Below are positions 32,157-44,036 of a DNA stretch of 64,000 nucleotides, in pieces. Positions within the stretch are counted from its first letter, which is position 1. Every line of letters begins with the position of its first letter. The position numbers and the translations under genes are program-made. This DNA is from Nectonema munidae (lineage: Eukaryota; Nematomorpha; Nectonematoida; Nectonematidae), in assembly GCA_030549495.1 (NCBI GenBank), contig JAUIRK010000903.1, positions 930,001 through 994,000 on the forward strand, given 5' to 3'. The notes under the pieces are model-generated. The model worked only from the letters and a program-made list of their open reading frames with translations. It made no database searches and was not told the DNA's origin.

Positions 32157-34358
32157 ATGAATCGTTCTCCTGAAGTTTATATTCCTTATAAAGAAAAAAT
32201 TCTAGCTGATGATGCATTAAATATGTTGAAAAAATTTCCTCAACTCAAAATTTTGGTAAAGAATGATGGTTTACAAATTAAATTAGTTTATGCTGACTAT
32301 TTTTTTGATAATTCTATGTCAACTTTACCACCTTTATCTTCAAATTCTATTCCTGTTCAAACTCCATCTCCTGTAATAATTGTTAAGCCATCGATTTATA
32401 TGCTCTCTCCTCTTGCAAAGCAAAAGGTGAATGTTAACAAGGTAAAACAAACTATTTCTAATAGTGTCAAACAAGAAATTGATAATGAGACATATCTTCC
32501 TCTAATAAATAGAAATTCTCAATATAAACAACAAAGTAAAATAACTAAAGAAGATATTTCGAAATTAAAAAGGCCTTTGTTTGTTCAGCCTCTTTCGTCG
32601 TTAATTAAACAAGAAACTTGTGTAAAAAAAGAAGTTTTCACTTGCCACACTTGCAATTATGTTTTTACAGATGCGCTTTCTCTTAATATACATACTTATC
32701 AAGGATGTTGCTCTTTGCCTAAATCTCAAAATATTCCTACTTCTAAACTGGTTAAAACAGATTGTCAGTCTATGTGTGAACAGTGTGGTGCTTTGTTTTC
32801 CTCTCTTTTGCATTTACAAGTTCATCAGAGTCATGCTCACTCTGAAGTTATTTTTTCATGCAACCTATGTCCTTTAGATTCAAATATGAAATTCAAAGCA
32901 AAAACCGTTTTAAATCAGCATCTTAGAATGCATCATACTTCTAAAAAATTTTCTTGCAACTTATGCGGCTATAGAACTAACAAAGACAGTGCATATCAAT
33001 GGCACTTAGAACAACACTCTCCTTTACGTCCTTTTCAATGCGAAAGATGTTGGTTCCGTGCTAAGACAAAGCGTCGCCTCAAAGAACACATAAGAAATAA
33101 ACACACTGATCCCGCCATTGTTAGGCCATTTCTTTGCCCCTACTGCTCTTTACGTTTAGCTAACAGGCAGGCATTGAAGCGTCATTTACCGGTCCACACT
33201 GGCGTAAGAGCTTGGAGATGCTGGCTTTGTAATTATGCTTCAAAACATGGCGCTAATCTATACAATCATTTATCTGCAAAGCATGGCCTAGAGAAAATAA
33301 AGTTAGAGCAAAGTCGTGTAGCTCCAGAGTTAGACGAGGCATTAAATGCACTCGGAATTCCTGAAACAAGACACAACAAAGGAAAGGTTACGGTTGCTGG
33401 AAATTTTTCCTCTACAAATCGTTTCAATACTGCTCAAAGCCTTCAAATTCAACGCAAAGAAAAACAACTTCACTTTCAAAAGAAATTTACGGATGAAAAT
33501 ATGCCTAATTCTTTCGGCAGTATGAATGAAACATATGATGCAAGTATTCTTGTACAAATCATGTCTGAAGACTTGAGTAGTAAAGTTAAGCAAGAAATAA
33601 ATGATGACCACCTCGAAAGTCTCTTTATCCAACAACCATCCGATGCTTGCTCGCCTAGATATGATCATAAAAATAACTCTTCATCCGATAATAATCAATC
33701 CCTTTCTTCATTTTTACTTGAATGTTCTAATTGTGGCTTTTGTTTTACGAACTCTATAGATTTCAAAATCCATGCTACCAAATGTGTAAGTCTTTCTTCC
33801 CTTAAAGATGGGCAAACTAAAAATTCCTTTGATGCATCTTCCGACCATATTATTAGTAGTTCAGGAGTCATCTGTAATACTAATAGCATTAATAATGATT
33901 TCTCTAATCACGTGAACAGCCTTTCTATGCTCGATTCTGATTCGCTAGTCCATTCCTACAACCATCTACCTCAACCATCAAAGGATTTTGAACTTTCCCC
34001 TTCTAAATCTCTTTCTCCTTTAGATGATCGTAGCCAGCTCAGTATCAAGGATATTGCTGTTATACTGAATGACGGAGATGAAGGAAATAGTAATGCTGAA
34101 GAAACCAATAAAATCATATCGGTGCAAGTTCCCTCAAATATAATTGATAATGAAGAACAACTCAATGAATACCTCTGCCACATTCTTAATTCCAAGGAAA
34201 ACTGCATAGAAGACGACTTGAATAGTAGCAATCAGGATCCATTCGTTATCTTGACTCCTGAAGAAACCGCTTCTACTTCCAAAGAAAGTTCAGACTTCCT
34301 TTCTTCCTTTCCTTCTCAGATGTCCTACGTCTTTTCTCCCACTGATACAATTACGTAA
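32157..34358 (+). CDS. C2H2 zinc-finger protein, single exon, 733 residues
   Basis: The start ATG at 32157 has an in-frame TAA four codons upstream, so the frame is complete. About seven C2H2 fingers lie in residues 160-380, the first one irregular (C-C-H-C type), and an eighth, CCHC-like, near 523-543. The sixth and seventh fingers are followed by typical short linkers. The N-terminal and C-terminal parts are Ser/Asn-rich and likely disordered. Four SUMO-consensus-like sites (VKQE twice, IKQE, VKKE) lie outside the fingers. It is probably a nuclear DNA-binding regulator. Finger wording (CNLCGYRTNKDSAYQWH) is of the type found in broadly conserved multi-finger proteins, but I cannot assign an orthologue. 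A poly(A) signal is at 34491. The absence of introns contrasts with ADAM17. Confidence 0.9.
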   Translation: MNRSPEVYIPYKEKILADDALNMLKKFPQLKILVKNDGLQIKLVYADYFFDNSMSTLPPLSSNSIPVQTPSPVIIVKPSIYMLSPLAKQKVNVNKVKQTISNSVKQEIDNETYLPLINRNSQYKQQSKITKEDISKLKRPLFVQPLSSLIKQETCVKKEVFTCHTCNYVFTDALSLNIHTYQGCCSLPKSQNIPTSKLVKTDCQSMCEQCGALFSSLLHLQVHQSHAHSEVIFSCNLCPLDSNMKFKAKTVLNQHLRMHHTSKKFSCNLCGYRTNKDSAYQWHLEQHSPLRPFQCERCWFRAKTKRRLKEHIRNKHTDPAIVRPFLCPYCSLRLANRQALKRHLPVHTGVRAWRCWLCNYASKHGANLYNHLSAKHGLEKIKLEQSRVAPELDEALNALGIPETRHNKGKVTVAGNFSSTNRFNTAQSLQIQRKEKQLHFQKKFTDENMPNSFGSMNETYDASILVQIMSEDLSSKVKQEINDDHLESLFIQQPSDACSPRYDHKNNSSSDNNQSLSSFLLECSNCGFCFTNSIDFKIHATKCVSLSSLKDGQTKNSFDASSDHIISSSGVICNTNSINNDFSNHVNSLSMLDSDSLVHSYNHLPQPSKDFELSPSKSLSPLDDRSQLSIKDIAVILNDGDEGNSNAEETNKIISVQVPSNIIDNEEQLNEYLCHILNSKENCIEDDLNSSNQDPFVILTPEETASTSKESSDFLSSFPSQMSYVFSPTDTIT

Positions 34359-34490
34359 TTCATATTCTTTCTCGCGTTAATAGTCCATTTGAATCTTCCT
34401 TACTATTACTATTAATATCCTCATTTCATAATTATTATCATTCTTTTTCATCTCCACACCCTTTATTCCTCGATCATCTATTTGTTATGA

Positions 34491-34496
34491 AATAAA
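34491..34496 (+). promoter_or_regulatory. Poly(A) signal AATAAA of the zinc-finger gene
   Basis: The hexamer lies 133 bp past the stop codon and is followed by a T-rich stretch, as expected for cleavage and polyadenylation. It is inferred from position alone. Confidence 0.5.
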
Positions 34497-35475
34497 TATT
34501 TTGTAATATCTTTTTTCATCTTTGTAATCAAAATTGTTTAGGTGGATTGGATTCAATACCACAAATCTATATCAAAAAATTATAAAAACAGGTAAAATAC
34601 ATAAAATATCCCATATTTTTACTCGATGTATTTTGCATCGCTGGTAGTGTTATTTCTTATGTTAAATACTTTAAATTTTACATGTGAAAATTTCGAATGG
34701 ATCTATACATGGCTTCTACTGCCGCAAGCCAACTAAAGAGAAGGAAAATGCACTAATTGGTCATTATTTGCTAAAATTCACTAAAAATAAATAAATACAG
34801 CAAAGCGATAGCAAAAAATTAAAACTATTACCTTAAATTCATTAAACAGAATTATAAAATAAATGTCGTCTTTCACTACCGCAAGTCATTCATGTATTGA
34901 TAAACTGTTTATTTTTGAAATAAAAATGATTTTTCTCTAACACGCATGTGGCTCTCATTTTTGTATTCATTTTCATGCTGTATTGTTGAGATTTATCAAT
35001 CAAGTTCAAAGGCTCAGGCCATAGTATATTTTACACTCAAAATTTGAGTATTAAATAAGTTCTCAGAACTCGCCGCGTGGAGGCGTCTGTGAGGAGTTTC
35101 ACCCTAGGACGACCGAAGCCTATTATATTAGCTGAACTGTTTTTCTGTTTTGGAAGAAGTCGTTTCATTCCCAGAATAGTGTGCGTTGTATGTAAGCATC
35201 TCTGCTAGATCATACATTAGAAGAGGCTTCAGTGGCTAGTTTTATTGAGCGTTCAACTGCTTGTGTATGACATGGAATGTTTGTTAATTCTGATTCAAAT
35301 GCGTCTCCTATTTCTTTTGAGTTTTTTATTTCATCTTCTTTGATGTGCGCAGTGCCAGTAGATTCTGCGAGTCATAATAATCATTCATAATACATCATTT
35401 AATAATAATTTTGTGTCGAGATTTTAAATATTTGAACATCTATGCAGCTGTGATTCTGTACTGTGGTACGTACCT

Positions 35476-35772
35476 TTAAGATTTTTCTCGAGCCGAGTTG
35501 ACGGATAGTTTTTTCCTCACAACCATAGCCAGCAGGATATTTTCCGAATCTCCAAAATATCCATTTCTTTGAACAACTGGAAAAATGATATTTTGGCATT
35601 CTTTTGATAATTTCCTGGTACGTTCAACTGTTTTGAAGAGATTTTTAGGGCAATCTTTAAAAGTTGCATTCTTTTTTATAGCGAACCATATGGGAACATA
35701 AACTAAGATGATATATTGAACAATTTCCCTCAATGAATTGCGATCAGTGCTTAACGCACATTCTTCATGCAC
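35476..35772 (-). pseudogene. Element E protein, C-terminal fragment
   Basis: This frame of 98 codons reads EECALSTDRNSLREIVQYI, ILVYVPIWFAIKKNATFKDC, and VVQRNGYFGDSENILLAMV. These blocks correspond to the conserved C-terminal region of the same uncharacterised family. Between this and the N-terminal piece lie a charged linker (36384-36572) and RAKPISDRTDAAISSSVLKD. The fragment is bracketed by stops. Confidence 0.55.
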
Positions 35773-36744
35773 AATAAATTCCTTACCCTCAATTTTGAAA
35801 ATTTTACTACTGGCAACAATTCACAATTGTTCTCCAATAGGATCTGTGAACCCTGAGGGTCCTGTCGTTTTCCCATCCAATTTATTAACTAAATGCCGTA
35901 ATGGCAATTCATTCCCATGCAGTTGGCAAATGATCCAGTACAGTCTTTCTAAATGTTTCTAGTTTTTATTCCTTTTGACTCAATGAATTCAAGCAGAGCA
36001 CTTGAAATATTCTTGGAAGATCGAGGTGATGTGGTTGTGTGTCCCATGAAACTTGAGCCTGGTTTAAAATCGTTATATGCTCTTCAACTATGACATATTT
36101 TGAATATTTGCTGTCTTTTTTACTTGTGCCAGTGTTTTATCCTTCAGAACATCAAAGAAAAAACTGATGGGTAATTCATCTATTTTTTTCTTAATTTATT
36201 GCAGAACATTTTTACCCATTCTTGATCTCACTCGACATATTTTATTACAATCAACAAACTTTAAATTTATCTTCAGGGGTTACTAATCCATGATCTTTTA
36301 AAACTGAGCTGGAAATAGCAGCATCAGTTCTGTCTGAAATTGGCTTTGCCCGCATGATTCACAGCTGTTAGTTCAGGTTCATATTATTCTGATTCCTCTC
36401 CGGATGTGGCAGATAAAAATGATACGATTAAATTAACTATATCGCTGGTAGAAGATTCAGATTCGTTTTCTTTGCGTTTCAATTCAGTTTCTTTTCTCTT
36501 TTCTTTGCAATTGATTTGTTGTTTTACTATCAACATTTGAGATGGCAATCCTCTGTTCACTTCTTTGATCAATTAAAAAACTTAACTCTTGTTGAGGCAC
36601 TCTTTTTTCCTTAGCAAAAGTACAAACCTTTGAACGGCAATATCGAAAAGAAACTTACTGTTATTATCCATTTGAGCTTTGTATGAGGGTTTATCTTTCC
36701 GTGCTTTAAATGATTTCAACAAATTACGTTACTGAGATTGATAT

Positions 36745-37071
36745 TTATCTAACATCATAAATTCTTTTATTTGCTACAGTTGGTATGGAAGATTTTCTCC
36801 AAATTTCTTCTAATTGTCTGATAATTTTTTTTTCAAGCGACTCCACTTTGGTTCCTGAAGAGTTGTGCTCTTTTCGCGTCTCCCACAAATATGTTTTCAT
36901 TACATCTTCATAAGTAGGAAAAACTCTTGATGGATGCCCAAAATCATGGCACTTTTCAGAGTGACGCGTTGCTGTCCCAGTGGTCTTGCGATACACAGAA
37001 TTTATACCTCTTACTACTTCTTGTAGGATACTGACAGATACAATAGAGCAGAAGTGTGAAACAACAGACAC
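36745..37071 (-). pseudogene. Element E protein, N-terminal fragment
   Basis: The frame has SRVFPTYEDVMKTYLWETRK and LEEIWRKSSIPTVANKRIYD. A WxxSSIPTV motif after an amphipathic helix is what I associate with the N-terminal region of an uncharacterised protein family repeated in arthropod genomes. Beyond the stop, traces of FDIAVQRF follow in another frame. Function is unknown, with a transposition role inferred only from its place between inverted repeats. Confidence 0.55.
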
Positions 37072-37277
37072 AACCGTGAACGTGATATTACGCTACTTAC
37101 TTCACATTATACGATTCCTCTGCTTATGATTGTTGTGTATAAAACAAAATGGCTAAATCAATCTTGCATTCTCTCTTATAAAAGATTCTGAGTTCTGATA
37201 TGGTGTCTATTTGAACACTAATAATATATTAATGGAATAAAGTAAGTGGCTTGCGGCAGCGGAAGGCATCTATAGAT

Positions 37278-37418
37278 AGGGAGTAGGGTTGATTAGGTAC
37301 TGGTTTCGATAACTCAAGGTCTTCAGTTCGATCCCGCATCAAGCCTATTTTCTCATAGTTCGATACAAGCGGTGCAATTGTGCCTTCTCGATGAAAACAC
37401 CCCACGGTACCTTTACTT
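37278..37418 (+). repeat. tRNA-derived SINE, family B, inside the right TIR of element E
   Basis: It begins AGGGAGTAGGGTTGATTAGG, has B box AGTTCGATCCC and the family B tail ending CACGGTACC. TATAGAT at 37271-37277 and 37419-37425 is a 7-bp duplication. The interrupted TIR shows the SINE came after element E. Confidence 0.9.
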
Positions 37419-37796
37419 TATAGATCCATTCGAAATTTTCACATGTAAAATTTGAAGTATTTAAAACATAAGAAATAACACTACCGCCCATTCAAAATAC
37501 GTTGAGTAAAAATATCGGGTATTTACGTGTTTTGCCTGTTTTCGAGTAAAAATTTCACGATTTTTCATGGCTTGCGGCGGTGCTTCAGAGAAAAATTATT
37601 TTAACACAATTTTATTCTAATGTTTACACAGCTTTTTTCCACTACCCATTTCGAATCAGAGAAAAAAGTATACATTAATTATATGTATAAAGTTAGATTG
37701 TGGGGGGGGGGGGGGGGCTGACCCCTAGGGTCTCTTTCTGGCTACGCTTCTGAGTAGTTTATATGTTGATTTATTTTCTTTAATTGAGACCCCAGG

Positions 37797-38828
37797 CAGG
37801 GGCGCACATCCTAAAAATTATTGGGGGGGGGGGGGCGAAATTTTTTTTTGTTGCAATTTTCAAAATTACTTGTCTGTAAATACCATGGGAGATCAAATAT
37901 TCAAGCAATCCTTTAAAATAGAGTGTATTCAGCGCATACCTAAATTTATAAGACTACTTTATATTTTTTTACAAAATTGGTGAAATTTAAATACTATACT
38001 TCCAGCGAAAATATTTTAATTAAATGTGCATATCGCATATACACTAGTTTAAAAAAATCCAAAATTGTTGGAGAGAGGGAGCGAATAGGCTTTTCATTTA
38101 AAAATGAAGTAGTGTATCAGGCACACTACAGAGTACAGGAATTGATGAAAGGATATTTGATTGATAGAGAAAACAACTGAAAACAAATAACTGAAGGTTG
38201 AAGAGTTTTATATGAGTGAATGTAGTCTGAAGGAAAAGAGTCTACTAGACACCCTGCGATGTTTATATGAAAAAATGTGATTGATTCAAGGGCGCACATC
38301 CTTGAAATTTTTGAGGGGGCGGACTTTCAAGCGTCTTCCAAAAAAGACAACAAATTTTTCTGAATTCCCACTCCTCTCTTGTCTATTCTATTTCATTCTT
38401 AAGCTTAATGTAAACTTTAACCCCCGCTTTATTAAGCTTAACGTCAACAATGAATGAGGACTTATATATAGCTCCTTCCTTCTCACTTCAAATAGATGGC
38501 ATCATCTCCAAATTATGTGTAGAAAAGTGGTAAAGATATCAATTAACAATAAAAAAATTGGAAATTTTATTGAATGAAAAAATCATTCATTACTTTTCAG
38601 TTGTTCCATTTCTTCCTCCTAAAAAATGAAAAAATGTTTTATTGAGAAAAATAAATTTAAAAAACACATCCAAATTACATAACTTTTTTTGAGGTAATTT
38701 CTATCAAAAATATAAAACAGAAGACATAAGCGGTACATCAGTGCCTTGTCAATGAAAGCATATCCACGGGGTACTTTTCCCTTTCCTTTCTCTAAAAATA
38801 AAAAATTTTTAAAAAAATTAAATAAAAA

Positions 38829-38865
<37 letters not shown>

Positions 38866-40100
38866 TCTTTTTTTAAAAAAAAAACTTTTTTTTTTAAAAA
38901 AATTTTAAAAAAAAAAGAAAAATAAAAAAAAAAAGAGTTTTTTTTATATTTTTTAATTTATAAGAAGCAAAAGCCAACGTTGAATTAGCTAACCCTTATA
39001 GGGTGATTTGGTAACGCTTGTATTTTTTACATTTTGTAAGGAATCATAGTATAGAAAAAATGGTAATTTACACTTTTCATAAAACTATTTAAGTCTAAGA
39101 ACACAAAATCATTAAAAAACTGTTTAAACAAACATAAATCATAGTATACGAGAACAAGAAAATCATTTAGTTTTTTTGACTATTTGTCAACAAATAAAAT
39201 TCTGACAGCTGTCATAAATAGATCAAATACATTTTTAACAACTGAAACATTTTGTTTCGATATTATATATTTATTATAATGATTAACAAATTTTCTTAAA
39301 AAATATCTGCTCAAATATTAAACAAATAGAGTATTTTTGCTTTTAAATTGAATAGCTAGTCAAAATATTCATTCCCAAATAGCTATTGAAAAATGCTATC
39401 AAAATGTAACAAACGTATTGATAAAGATTAAGTGACCTTTTTGAAAAAAATTTTAACATGAGTCTGACAATATTCATTGATATAAAATAACGATTGAAAC
39501 CTATTTTTTTCTCATTTAAATCAAACAAATTTTCATTTTTTGCAAAATGTTTGGTGTATTGATGGAACTAAATTTTTACCAAAAATCTCTGTGATTAATT
39601 TGAATAGCTGAACCTTCGTATCATGGAAAAAGTTTCTGAAAATATTGAACTTATATTCCGCTAAAAATAGTTTCTAATGAAATAAAATAGAATTATTTTT
39701 AATTATTAACTCTAAATACAAATTAGAGAGAAACAGTGGCTTAGCGTAGCCAGAAAAACGTTGATAGGGGGGCACAATTTAAAAACTAAAACGTGAGCAA
39801 CATTATTTATACTTTCTTGATCCTTTCATTAGAGAAATTTTCTAAAACTGATATCGCATAAGATGCATGGGGGCACCATGAGGTACATAGAAGAGTTGGG
39901 GGGGGCACGGCTTCAGCCTAGCTACGCCACTGGATAGAAGATAGGTAAACAAGTGAATGAGAGAAGAGAGCTTGAGTTTTAGCAGAGAAAGCGGAAGAGA
40001 AAAACAGAAGGTGACAGAAAGAGAAATAGAATCACTGTGACAGAAGAAGATAAAAAAAATCTAGTGGATCATTAACATGTGTTTGCTCAAAAATACAAGG
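37797..40100. mobile_element. Element C copy 2, right end lost
   Basis: It begins CAGGGGCGCACATCC and follows copy 1 (18917-22420) through shared blocks including GATCAAATATTCAAGCAATC, AGCAAAAGCCAACGTT-like text, the nested CAGTGG MITE (about 39733-39935) and TAGTGGATCAT. Similarity stops near 40100 with no right terminus. Another CAAGGGCGCACATCC end sits at 38286, a related element nested inside. A long impure poly(A) tract lies near 38820-38935. Confidence 0.8.
38820..38935. repeat. Impure poly(A)/poly(T) low-complexity tract
   Basis: About 40 consecutive A residues are followed by mixed T and A runs. It is low-complexity DNA and a likely place for assembly error. Confidence 0.9.
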
Positions 40101-40199
40101 AGACAAAATAAAACCTAAAATTAAAATATTTATTTGTCCCGATGTGCCCTTTTTTGGTTATAAATATTTAAACTCGTCAAAATTTTCTCATTTTCTTAT

Positions 40200-40667
40200 C
40201 AGGGCCGTATCAAGGGATCATGGCCCCCCAGGGCAAAGGTCCTGTATGGAGCCCCTCACCCCTTGCTCTTTTTTTCTCACTCATCCCCACCCCATTCTGG
40301 CTTAAAAAGTGATTTGGAAAAAAATGCTCACATTTTTAAAGCACATAGATATATACTGACTGAGTCGAAGACAGTCTCCATTAGATGTTCATTTTCCGTG
40401 TTTTAGCAGCAGCAAAATGATCGATGACTTCGTCAAAATCAACACAATCGAGAACTTCTTTCTCAATGCTCATAAGAGCCAGACTTTGGAGGCGGGCTTG
40501 CCCCATAGTGCTCCTTAGCTAGGCCTTAATAAGTTTTAGCTTGCTGAATGACCTTTCACAGGATGCAATAGAAGTTCCTATTGTCAGCATGATCCTCAGA
40601 GCCACTTGAAGTTCGGACAGAGTCCTGAGTGCGAGGACAGGAAACCAAGTAACTCCATAGCGTTTAC
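40200..40667 (-). mobile_element. ZMYM1-like hAT element, C-terminal part (host of element B)
   Basis: The minus strand from 40650 reads LSELQVALRIMLTIGTSIAS, CERSFSKLKLIKA, LRSTMGQARLQSLALMSIEK and DFDEVIDHFAAAKTRK. This is the dimerisation domain of TTF-type/ZMYM1-like hAT transposases. The end CAGGGCCGTATCA at 40200 fits a hAT terminus. An internal stop and a frame change mark it as inactive. Its 5' continuation is at 46478 on the far side of element B. Confidence 0.88.
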
Positions 40668-42189
40668 GGGTGTGACTTTTTTACGCAATCATACGCAATT
40701 TTTTTTCATTATGTGTAATTTTTATTGCCTTTTTCATATCTTATCTTTTCATTTCATCTTTTTAGAATCATTTGAACATTTGTTATTCAAGACTCAATAT
40801 ACTTATTATTATACCTGATTTTCCACATCTAAACACTGTTTTAAAAAAGAAACATTAATAAATTGTAAAAAATGAATACAAATTTCTAAATTTTCCCGAA
40901 ATTACTAGAGAATAGGCATTTTTTCAATTTCTCAGAAGGGCTGCAACCACATGGGTAAGGGCGAGAAAGATTTTTAGCAAATTTTTATAAATTTTCAGAG
41001 CCAGTAAAATTATACGAGAATACGACTGCTTTGATCTCAGCATATTTTCATCACAAACATTTGTTTTTATGATATGCGCTTGTTATTCCGTGATTTGAGC
41101 TGCAAGCCAGTATCAACAAAAGTTTTCATTTCACTAAAACTCTTTTAGAAGAACCTTGTTCCCTCTGCAAAAAATTCCTCAGTACGCCACGCTTCGTAAT
41201 CACCTACAATCATGATTGCACACCAGTAAAGTTTTTTCATTTTTATACAAATAACAAAACAATAAACTTTCTTTTAAAACGTTGTTTTGTACTATGAAAT
41301 TAAATTCATTCTTATAGTTGTAGCTTACTATTGATGCATGGTTAAATTAACATTCAAACCAATAAAAATAATAACAATAGTTCGAAAATTATTATTTTTG
41401 GAAAATTCTATTTGTTGGTATAAAATTTATACTAAATTGAAGTATTAGAGTTTTGAAACTTTGTTGAGACAAGCACAAAAGAGAAAATTATGAAATTATG
41501 TAAATTTCAAAAGAAACTATTATATATATTGGTAATCAATTAAATTGTCTCAAAAGTTACTTGCGATAATAATTGAAAGCTAAAGATACTTTGATAAGGA
41601 TTTTAAGATTACTTTACATATTAGTTTATTTAAAAAGTATTGAGTATTGAATTTGATCGGTAAACACGTGTATTTTAGTTTTTTGATTGCTAAGAGACTA
41701 GTATTGCACAATGGGCTAAATAGGTCAATAGATAAGCAAGCAAAGTGAGATCAGAAAGATAAACCACAGAGTTTATTTTTTGCACTTTCATCGATATTTT
41801 CTTGTCAAGGAATTCATCTCAAAAGTAATACAGTGTGTAATTTCTTCTAATACTCTTTTGCAAAAAAGATGGGCAAAATACGTGAAAACACTAGTTTTGC
41901 TCTTTAAGTAATGAGAATAGCACCCTCACGTATCGATCACTCAATGCTAGATAACTTGGAAAAAGCGAAACTTTGAAAACCAGGCTTGTCAAATTCAAGG
42001 CTAGTTCTCAGTTGATAAGCTAACCAAGAAGTTGTGAAAAAAATTGTTATGATGTTTTTTTGTTTTTTGGTTAATTTATTTTATTGTAATAATTAAAAGA
42101 GCCCAAAGTGTAAAACTACCTCCATTTTTTATTATTGTAAAACTAAATCTTTTTAATTTGATTTAATTTTTTTCCACCATAAGAAAACT

Positions 42190-43858
42190 TTTTAGTAAGG
42201 AAATGTCCATCTAAGGAGACTTGATAATTCCCTGATTTGTATCTTTTCAAAACTTTCATTTTTTCAATTTGTCTTTTCTTCTTACTTTCAGTCAACTTAA
42301 GCCATAAATTTGGGTTAATGTAAAGAGACTTGAAATTCGCAGAAAGTATGTATTCACCCTTTCCTATAAGTGATCTCTCTGTGATCTTTATACATTAACT
42401 TGACAAGTTCAAAGACCTTGTCAATTAAGTTAATTATATTTTGCGGCTTTCGGTCAGTTTCGTTTTTGAGAATGTTATTCAATGATTCACCACTATTATT
42501 CTGCCATTTGAAAATGTCAGAATTCTACAGACTCCAAGGTTGAGCAGCTTGAATTTGCAGTCACAAAATTTTCGTTTAGTTTTTTTAAAGCTTCCTTTTC
42601 AAAATAGTTTATCGCTTCTACTCCATACTTACCGAGATCTTGAAAGGTTTTACTGACTTGAGCCTCATAGCTTAACAGCATTCTGTGAAAATACTATTTA
42701 TGATCTTTGACTTTTCTTTCAAAGGAAGACCGACTTTATCTGCTATGTACATTTGCATGTTTTTTATATGTCTATTAGAGTTAATAAACTTTGAAGAGCG
42801 AAATGAAAAATACAACGCTTTTTTGATAGCTTTTTCATCATCAGATCCAGCAATAAAAGGTGAATTTTCCAATTTTCTCGAAATTTCATTAAAAATGTTG
42901 AAAAAGTAAAAAAATCTGAATTTCCATGTATCATCAGTGGTCCAAAAAACAGGATGTGTTTTTGAGTTTTTTCTTTTTACTGAAAAATTTTTGAACGCAC
43001 TAATAGTCAGATGTAACTCTGACAAATTGTATGTTTTTTTCAAAACTTAAAATAGTTGATAGGGAGTTTTTACTGCAGCAATATCTTTTTATGTCACTCA
43101 TTTGCTGTTCCAAATATAAGATAACCAGTGGAGTCTTGTTCTTTGTATGCACCATTTTTTGTATGAAAGGGTGGGTGTGAATCATGCTCTCTATTTTGAG
43201 CACAACTTCAGCAAAGTTTGAAGGGACTTCATTCCTCTCTTTATTACGATATTTAATATTTCTTATCTGCTTCACATCGTTGGGATGATTTTCAATATCT
43301 TCGCTATTCAACAATTGATTATACAACTTTTTTGGCTTCATGGTATGACATCTTTTTTCAGTTTTTTTAGGAGTGCGTACTTTGACATTACTCAAAGTAG
43401 GATACTTTCCCAAATATTCAAAAATAAATCTGTCTCTTTAGATTATGACTTTTCAAAAAAGAAGTTCTTCTTTTATAGTCTGAGCATGCTTTCAATTTAG
43501 AGTAACACTTAACTAGTTTCAGAATCTTTTCTTCGGATGGCTGGACACTTAATTTTTCTAAAACAACTGAATCATTCTTTCTTCGTTTAGTATGATACAC
43601 ACCTTCTTTTTTGAAAACTTCACTAAAACCTTTTTCAATTATATGATAATAAGAAGTGACGCTTGAACTTTTAGACCAACTACCACAACCATCGTAATAT
43701 TCTGAGGTGAGATTGTTTTCCTGTCTTTTATAATTTTCTGTGTTATCAACCATGAAGAAAGCATCATTTTTAATTCCATAGGGAACAGTATCATGTATTT
43801 TCATATTTGCTTCATGTAAAAGAGATAAAAGTTTAGTTAGTTTCAAAAATTTTCCCAT
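42190..43858 (-). pseudogene. MULE-like transposase of element B, broken
   Basis: Frames 43858-43418, 43413-43000, 43043-42672 and a decayed tail to about 42190 follow each other. The first has VPYGIKNDAFFMVDNTENYK and an EYYDGCGSW block. The third has KKTYNLSELHLTISAFKNFS, HPVFW, and IAGSDDEKAIKKALYFSFRS, the DDE core (TFNL..., GSDEEKA... in relatives). The tail has NNSGESLNNILKNETDRKPQ in part and LSANFKSLYINPNLWLKL. These are landmarks of metazoan MULE-like transposases. At least three frame changes and some stops break it. Confidence 0.7.
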
Positions 43859-44036
43859 TCAAGATACCAAAATCTGATGTAATTTCAACGTTTGATGAGT
43901 GTGAATAAGAAACTTCTGTTTCAGGTGAAGAAAAATAATGGTTTCTATTAAGAATTTGATTCTTCTCAGGATCTGTTTTTGAAGTAAAACGAAGTGATTG
44001 GGAGCGAAAAATTTGTCATCAAGCGAAAAAGAACGT

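Larger units (their letters stand above)
34585..37550 (-). mobile_element. DNA element with long terminal inverted repeats and an unnamed protein family (element E)
   Basis: Sequence at 34585-34740 recurs inverted at about 37235-37550, where a SINE-B splits it. Shared blocks are AAAACAGG, ATATTTTTACTC, TAGTGTTATTTCTTATGTT, TTTACATGTGAAAATTTCGA and CTGCCGCAAGCCA. The minus strand between encodes a decayed protein in at least three pieces. The wording matches a family seen widely in arthropod predictions as uncharacterised; I cannot assign its superfamily. No target duplication was found at these ends. Several stops and shifts show it is inactive. Confidence 0.7.
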
